Positions 5,353-9,835 of a stretch of 9,835 nt of DNA are shown one piece after another (positions within the stretch are counted from its first letter, which is position 1; each line of letters begins with the position of its first letter). A program made the translations under genes and the position numbers. The notes below the pieces were generated by a model. It saw only the letters and a program-made list of their open reading frames with translations. It did not search any database and had not been told where the DNA came from. Source of the DNA: Bryobacterales bacterium. GTDB taxonomy: Bacteria > Acidobacteriota > Terriglobia > Bryobacterales > Bryobacteraceae. The DNA lies in the NCBI GenBank assembly GCA_003142355.1, contig PLMF01000262.1:1580-11414 (forward strand). Reading direction: 5' to 3'.

Positions 5353-8300
5353 TAGCACGTACAGTACCGGCACCACGATCAGCGTGAAGAACATGGAAGA
5401 GATCAGCCCTACCGCGATCACGCTCGCCAGCGGGCCCCACAAGCTCGACCCGGAGAGGATCATCGGCGTGACGCCCACCGCCGCCGCCATGGTGGTGAGG
5501 AAGATGGGCCGCAAGCGGCGCTCCCCGGCCTCCATGGCGGCCTGCTCCAGGGAGCGGCCATCCCGCAACTTCTCCCTGGTGTAGTCCACCAGAATGATCG
5601 AATTCCTCACCACGATCCCGCACAGGCTGATCAACCCCGTAAACGCCGTGAACCCGAAGGGATAATGGGCCAGCACCAGGCCCAACATGGCGCCGAACAG
5701 CGTCAGCGGAATCGAAGACATCACGATGAGCGGATCGGACAAGGTGCGGAACTGAATCAGCAGCACCAGAAAGATCGCGACCAGGCTGATCGCCAGCGCC
5801 GCTTCCATCGCCGGCATGGTCTCGCTGGTGTTGGTCCTTTCGCCCCCATACTCCATGCGATACCCGGCCGGGAGCGCCAGCGACTGGATCCGGGGATCGA
5901 TTGCCTTGAGAACTTCCGAGGCGTAATGGCCGCGCCGCGGGAACGCGCGTACCGTCAGCGTCCGCACGCCGTTCCGCCGCACGATCCGGCTGGTCTGCCA
6001 TTGCGGCTGGAGGCCGGCCACCGAGCGCAGCGGAACGCTCGCATGGGTGATTGGAGACGTCACGTAGGCGTCGCGGACATCGTCGAAGGATTCCCGGTAT
6101 CGCGGGTCGAGCCGCAGCACGATATTGACCGCCCGGTCTCCCTCCCAGAATGTGCTCACCGGCGCTCCGCTGAACGCTCCCGCCAACAACTGCGAGATCA
6201 CCGCGTTGCTCAGCCCGAGCCGGTTGGAGAGCTCGTTATTCACGTTCACATCCACCAGGTAGGAATCGTTGAAGGAGTCGTTGTGAACCATCTCGGCGTA
6301 GGGCACCTCGCGGACAATGTCCTCTACCCGCTTGCCGAGCTGTTCGAGAGTGGCGGTATCGTAACCGGAAATGCGGACCTCGACGGGCGCTTCCATAATC
6401 ATCCCCTGCTGCAACTCCTTGACGATCACCAGCGCTTCCGGCGCTACGCGGGCCATACTGTCGCGCAGCTCGGATACCATTGCCGGCGTCGCCTTTTCCG
6501 ATTTGGTGTTGACAATGAACTGCCCGTAGGCCGTATCCGGAAGCTGGGGGTTCACGTTGTAATAGAAGCGCGGAGCGCTCTGGCCCACGAAGCTCGCAAA
6601 GTGGGCCACTTCGGCACGGGCGCGAAGGCTGCGCTCGATGCGCCCCATGGCTTCATTGGTGGCCTCGATGCGCGTACCCTGCGGCATCCACACATCCATC
6701 ACAAACTGGTTGCGCTCGGCCGAAGGAAAGAACTGGTGGGGAACGAACAGGTAGAGCGACACTCCCGCGACGACCGCCGCCAGTCCCAGCGCCACCGCCA
6801 ATGGCTTGCGATGCATGAAGAAGACGATCGTCCGGTTGTAGACCGTCTGCAGCCTGTCCAGCGCTCCCGGCTTGCGCGTGGATCCGGCCGGGCCGGACGC
6901 GCGATCGTGAAGCCCCTTACGGATGAAGAACCGGCACAGCAGCGGCGTCAGCAGCACGGCGACTACGAAGGATACCGAGAGCGCCACGGCCACCGTGACC
7001 GGCAGAGCTCCAATGAACTCCCCCACCGAACCCGTGAGAATCAGCAGCGGCAGGAACGAAGCGACGATCGTCAGCGTCGCCGTAAGCACCGGCACCACCA
7101 CCTCGCTCACCGACTGCCAGGCAGCCTGGCTCCGCGGTATGCCGCGGTCCAGGCAATCCACATAGTTGTCCGCGATGACGATGGCGTCGTCCACCACAAT
7201 GCCGAGCACTACAATCAGGGCCGCGATCGAAACCTGGTGCAACTGAATGCCAATCGTGTTCAGAACGCCGAGCGAGGTGCAGATAGTCACCGGAATGGCC
7301 ACCGCCGCAATCACGGCGACGCGAAGCGGCAGCAGAATGATGGTCACCAGAATGACCGCGCCAATGGCGAGCAGAAACTCGCGCCCCAGGTTGGCCATGC
7401 GCTCCTTCACCACGGCCGGCTGGTTGGCCACCAGGTCGAGATGGATGTCCGGAGGCAGAACCGTCTTGAGCGTGTCGAAGACGTTGCCGATCTGCTCGCC
7501 AAGCTGCACGATGTTCCTCCCCTTCTGCATCTCGATCGAAAGCAGAACGGTCGGCTCGCCGTCGTATCGTACGACGAAGGTGGGGTCCTGATAGCGCCGT
7601 TCCACATCGGCGAAGTCGCGGATATAAACCGGCTGCCCGGTTCGCGAAACGTCCACCAGCACACTGCGGATCTGGTCTTCCGTGGTGAACAGGCCCGTCG
7701 TTCGCAGCGGCACCTTGACCGTCTCGGCGTCCAGGCTCCCGGCGCTCCGGACGATGTTTCGCTGCTGCAGCGCCTGAATCACGCGCAGAGGATCGGCGAA
7801 GTACTGCGACAGCCGTTCCAGGCTGCTGGTGATCCAGATCTCCTCGTTCTGCTCGCCGTAGGTGGCCAGCTTACCCACGTCGCGCACGGCGCGCAGTTGG
7901 TCCTTGATGCGGTCCGTATAATCGTGGAGTTCGCGATATCCATAGCGCTGGCCGTGAATGGCAATGAGCATTGCCACGGTGTCGCCGAAGTCGGAATTGA
8001 CCAGCGGCCCGATCACGCCTTTGGGCAGTTCCATGGCGCTCGTCTCGTTCATTTCATGGCGCAGCTTGGCCCAGAAGGCGCCGGCGTCCTTGACGTTGTC
8101 CTCCAAGTCCACGACGATGAACACGAGCCCGGGCCGGCTGGTGGAATACGTCTTCTGCTTGTGTACCTCCGGGAACTTGAAGATGTGTTCTTCCAGCTTT
8201 TGGGTGACCTGTTTCTCCACCTGTTCGGATGTGGCGCCGGGGTAGGCCGCCAGCACCATTCCCTGGCGGATGGTGATGCTCGGGTCTTCCGTCCGCGGCA

Positions 8301-8394
8301 TGGTCAACAGGGCGTTCACACCGACACCGACGGCTAACGCCGTCAGGATGAGGGTAACGGCGGGGTAGTGCAGGGAAGCTTTGACGGGGTTCAT
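3991..8394 (-). CDS. RND (HAE1-type) efflux permease fused to a TolC-family outer-membrane factor
   Basis: One 1467-residue frame joins two complete pump parts. Residues 1 to about 1023 form a full RND inner-membrane antiporter: TM1 about 12-30, periplasmic porter domain about 33-335, TM2-6 about 338-490, a second periplasmic loop about 552-860, and TM8-12 about 863-1015. The proton-relay pair Asp402-Asp403 (GIVVDDAIVIADN, TM4) marks a drug-type rather than CusA-type pump. TM10 has Arg930 (GIVVRNSIILVDY) where AcrB has Lys940. The conserved RLRPIFLT (960-967) is present. Residues 1030-1467 form a whole TolC/OEP module with two repeats (about 1048-1270 and 1278-1467), preceded by a signal-peptide-like stretch (1028-1046). 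ATG 8394 is supported by GAGG in the tail of the adaptor gene, whose stop is 6 bases away. It probably expels lipophilic or toxic compounds using the proton gradient. I recall RND-OMF fusions in Bacteroidetes CzcA-like proteins, but not this HAE1 type. Domain calls: very sure. That the cell makes one polypeptide: less sure. Confidence 0.9.
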   Translation of the reverse strand: MNPVKASLHYPAVTLILTALAVGVGVNALLTMPRTEDPSITIRQGMVLAAYPGATSEQVEKQVTQKLEEHIFKFPEVHKQKTYSTSRPGLVFIVVDLEDNVKDAGAFWAKLRHEMNETSAMELPKGVIGPLVNSDFGDTVAMLIAIHGQRYGYRELHDYTDRIKDQLRAVRDVGKLATYGEQNEEIWITSSLERLSQYFADPLRVIQALQQRNIVRSAGSLDAETVKVPLRTTGLFTTEDQIRSVLVDVSRTGQPVYIRDFADVERRYQDPTFVVRYDGEPTVLLSIEMQKGRNIVQLGEQIGNVFDTLKTVLPPDIHLDLVANQPAVVKERMANLGREFLLAIGAVILVTIILLPLRVAVIAAVAIPVTICTSLGVLNTIGIQLHQVSIAALIVVLGIVVDDAIVIADNYVDCLDRGIPRSQAAWQSVSEVVVPVLTATLTIVASFLPLLILTGSVGEFIGALPVTVAVALSVSFVVAVLLTPLLCRFFIRKGLHDRASGPAGSTRKPGALDRLQTVYNRTIVFFMHRKPLAVALGLAAVVAGVSLYLFVPHQFFPSAERNQFVMDVWMPQGTRIEATNEAMGRIERSLRARAEVAHFASFVGQSAPRFYYNVNPQLPDTAYGQFIVNTKSEKATPAMVSELRDSMARVAPEALVIVKELQQGMIMEAPVEVRISGYDTATLEQLGKRVEDIVREVPYAEMVHNDSFNDSYLVDVNVNNELSNRLGLSNAVISQLLAGAFSGAPVSTFWEGDRAVNIVLRLDPRYRESFDDVRDAYVTSPITHASVPLRSVAGLQPQWQTSRIVRRNGVRTLTVRAFPRRGHYASEVLKAIDPRIQSLALPAGYRMEYGGERTNTSETMPAMEAALAISLVAIFLVLLIQFRTLSDPLIVMSSIPLTLFGAMLGLVLAHYPFGFTAFTGLISLCGIVVRNSIILVDYTREKLRDGRSLEQAAMEAGERRLRPIFLTTMAAAVGVTPMILSGSSLWGPLASVIAVGLISSMFFTLIVVPVLYVLVKSRVSKPPAAAAVGMILLALCLGAVPAPAATRRITLPEAVDLALKQNTSLKIARAHARENQQKTVTARADYFPQLSNSTSLSALSDQGLVTVPAGSLGVVPGLGPFPTQTTTFNQGSSTLLLTNTTLGQPITQLLKIRQGVRVAAADQRISEAELKKAEDEVVLGVHQLYYGLLAARQQVGAIQAQIRAAAETLREGEDAVKAGNALEVAAIGGRASLLKSKQSLLATENQVSDLNTEMDNLLGLPLDTELELVEVSASPSERLTREQYLKAALDRNPELQAAKETVSKARSALTAARYEYIPNLGAFARQTYQSGVPFVAHNFGTFGLQMSWNVFDWGKRKGVIGERDAQLTQAEENLHRIADRIAVDVEKAYRKLERTQMMVDVAREALALRREAERISGDQLKAGVTSNAKNADAEAATRGAEVDELGARLSYELALAEIARIAGSNGR

Positions 8395-8400
8395 GAGCGC

Positions 8401-9633
8401 TTACCTCGCCTCGGGCCCGCGGGCCGGTGTTCCGGGTGTCTGTTCCTCCACCACGGTAACCGTGGATCCATCCCGCAACTTGTTCTGCCCCGCCAGCACG
8501 AACAGTTCCGTCCCGGAGAGTCCCGTCTTGATCTCGACCTCCGTTCCGTACACCGTGCCCACTTCCACGCGCCGGGAGTAGACGCGCCCCTGGTCGGGGA
8601 AGTAAACGAACACGATGCTCGCCCCTTGCGGGTCGTGAACGATGGCGTCGCCCGCGAGCGTCGTCACGTCCAGTTGGCGGTCGCCGCGAATCCGCGCTTC
8701 CGCGATCATGCCCAATCGCAGCATGTGCTTCGGGTTGGGAACGGCGATCCGAACCATGTAGGTCCGGGTGCTGGGGTCCGCCGCGACATTGATTACGCGC
8801 ACCACGCCCTGGAACGCGGCGCCCGGCAGGGCGGGGATCTGGATCGTGGCAGTCTGGCCCGTGCGCACCAGGTGGATGTCGGTTTCCGGCACTCCCACGC
8901 TGATCTCCACCGGGTCCAGTTGCACGATCTGGAACACCGGCCTCCCGGCGCCTGCCATATCCCCAACCTCGATGGAGCGATTTGCCACGAAGCCGTCCAC
9001 CGGCGCGGTCAGCGTCGCGTCCGCCAGGTGCTTTCGGGCCATGTTCTCGCCGGCGGTGGCCTGCTCGAACGCGGCCTGTGCCTGGGCCCGGTCCTCCTTT
9101 TGCCCGCCCGCGCGCGCCTGCTCGTACTGCTGCCGCGCCGCTTCGTAAACGGCTTTGAACTTCTGAAAATCGTTGGGAGGCAGGCTCTTGGATTCGTAGA
9201 GTTGCTTCATCCGCTGGTACTCGTCCTGCGCGCGCTCGAGTGCCACGCGGGCTTGCTCCAGCAGTTCCGGCCGCACCGGAGACTCGGCCTTCTGGAGCAC
9301 CGCCTTGGCGGCCGCGGCCTGGGCCACGGCGGCGCTCACGCCCAGCGAATAGTCCGTCGGGTCGATTACGGCCAGCACCTGCCCCCGCTTCACGGAATCG
9401 CCTTCCCGCGGACCGACCTGGATCACTTTGCCCGATACCAGGAAGGCGACATTCGAAGGATTCTCCGGTGAGACCACGGACCCGCTTACCGGCACCGTAG
9501 CGGGCGCCTGAAGGTGGTGGGGCCGCCCCACTTTGACCGGTATCGCCGTGGGAGCGGGCGTGCCCGCGGGGCGGGAGGAGCATGCTCCCAGAATCGCCGC
9601 CAGAGAAATCGCAACTGCCATTTTCCTGTCCAT
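8401..9633 (-). CDS. RND pump periplasmic adaptor (HlyD/AcrA family), lipoprotein
   Basis: The product is 410 residues. The N-terminus MDRKMAVAISLAAILGACSS is a lipoprotein signal peptide with lipobox LGAC (cleaved before Cys18), so the mature protein is anchored by lipid, most likely to the inner membrane. Domains in order: first lipoyl half about 62-96 (VSGKVIQVGPREGDSVKRGQ), a coiled-coil hairpin about 100-203 rich in Ala, Glu, Gln and Arg, second lipoyl half about 206-228 (LTAPVDGFVANRSIEVGD), beta-barrel about 238-320, and a membrane-proximal domain to the end. It bridges the RND porter and the outer-membrane tunnel and is essential in such pumps. ATG 9633 is preceded by AAGGAA about 10 bases upstream. 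The stop (TAA 8403-8401) is 6 bases before the RND-TolC start, and the TetR-type stop is 13 bases before this start, so the genes form one operon. Substrate unknown. Confidence 0.95.
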   Translation of the reverse strand: MDRKMAVAISLAAILGACSSRPAGTPAPTAIPVKVGRPHHLQAPATVPVSGSVVSPENPSNVAFLVSGKVIQVGPREGDSVKRGQVLAVIDPTDYSLGVSAAVAQAAAAKAVLQKAESPVRPELLEQARVALERAQDEYQRMKQLYESKSLPPNDFQKFKAVYEAARQQYEQARAGGQKEDRAQAQAAFEQATAGENMARKHLADATLTAPVDGFVANRSIEVGDMAGAGRPVFQIVQLDPVEISVGVPETDIHLVRTGQTATIQIPALPGAAFQGVVRVINVAADPSTRTYMVRIAVPNPKHMLRLGMIAEARIRGDRQLDVTTLAGDAIVHDPQGASIVFVYFPDQGRVYSRRVEVGTVYGTEVEIKTGLSGTELFVLAGQNKLRDGSTVTVVEEQTPGTPARGPEAR

Positions 9634-9646
9634 CTTTCCGGTTCCT

Positions 9647-9835
9647 TTATCTCGCCGCAGCCGCGGCCGTTTCGATCGTAATCAGCCGGTTGAACACCAG
9701 GTCGCGAGCCTCCGCGAAGCGGTCCCCGGCGTCGCCATCCGTCTCGATCAGCGACAAGCGGCCCAGGCCCTCCAGAACCGCCATCAGAGAGACGGCAATC
9801 GTCTCGGGCCGGACAATCGCCGGAAGCCCGATTTC
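9647..9835 (-). CDS. TetR-family regulator, C-terminal fragment (continues beyond window)
   Basis: An open frame enters from the window edge and ends at TAA 9649-9647, leaving 62 visible residues. They begin EIGLPAIVRPETIA, include VSLMAVLEGLGRLSLIE and ADLV/FNRL-like helical segments (RDLVFNRLIT), and end in ETAAAAAR. The pattern of amphipathic helices with L-x-A-x-L-E-G-L resembles the end of the ligand-binding/dimer domain of TetR-type repressors (the TetR_C region). The N-terminal helix-turn-helix is outside, so the family call rests on the helix pattern and on position. TetR-type genes very often precede adaptor-RND genes and repress them until a pump substrate binds. It lies 13 bases before the adaptor start in the same direction, so it is probably co-transcribed and autoregulated. 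The promoter and operator must lie to the right of this window. Confidence 0.6.
   Translation of the reverse strand, partial: EIGLPAIVRPETIAVSLMAVLEGLGRLSLIETDGDAGDRFAEARDLVFNRLITIETAAAAAR

Noticed and set aside
5665..8337. An 890-codon open frame on the plus strand, opposite the RND-TolC gene
   Set aside because: The product is very rich in His, Arg, Gln and Asp with no domain pattern. It mirrors the codon bias of the real minus-strand gene, whose domains and motifs are unmistakable.
8368..9471. A 367-codon plus-strand frame opposite the adaptor gene
   Set aside because: It has His/Arg/Leu-rich composition, no motif, and fully overlaps a well supported adaptor gene. It is a GC-bias shadow.
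8054..9583. A 509-codon minus-strand frame in another phase over the adaptor and the RND start
   Set aside because: It is Gly/Arg-rich with no recognisable domain, while the alternative phase encodes clear adaptor and RND sequences.

Overview
This is high-GC chromosomal DNA (clearly above 60% G+C by eye) from a diderm, Gram-negative-type bacterium. It encodes an outer-membrane barrel, periplasmic c-type cytochromes and a tripartite efflux pump. The protein style fits Acidobacteriota, perhaps the Solibacter/Bryobacter group: the anti-sigma N-terminus, the CPBP-type fragment and the tetraheme protein with W-[N/D]-H-x3-M motifs all look familiar from there. That assignment is inference from memory, not a search result. 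I see no RNA genes, CRISPR arrays, insertion sequences or phage genes.

Plus strand, 1-2858: the 3' part of a large outer-membrane beta-barrel gene is followed by a secreted tetraheme cytochrome c gene. They lie 11 bases apart and are probably co-transcribed. The pair looks like a porin-cytochrome type electron-transfer unit at the cell envelope. The cytochrome has an A-B-A'-B' layout, so it probably arose by duplication of a diheme ancestor.

Plus strand, 2859-3981: a 230-base gap holds an AT-rich imperfect palindrome and the frameshifted C-terminal remnant of a CPBP-type intramembrane protease. After it come an ECF sigma factor and its probable membrane anti-sigma factor, translationally coupled by an ATGA overlap.

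Minus strand, 9835-3991 (read right to left): an efflux operon with the C-terminus of a TetR-type regulator, then a lipoprotein periplasmic adaptor, then one 1467-residue ORF. This last ORF contains a complete HAE1-type RND proton/drug antiporter (about residues 1-1023) fused in frame to a complete TolC-family outer-membrane factor (about residues 1030-1467). All three parts of a tripartite pump are thus made from two genes. The former TolC signal peptide lies at the junction and could act as a thirteenth membrane helix or as a cleavage site. This fusion is the most notable feature of the window. It converges on the anti-sigma gene with only 9 bases between the two stop codons.
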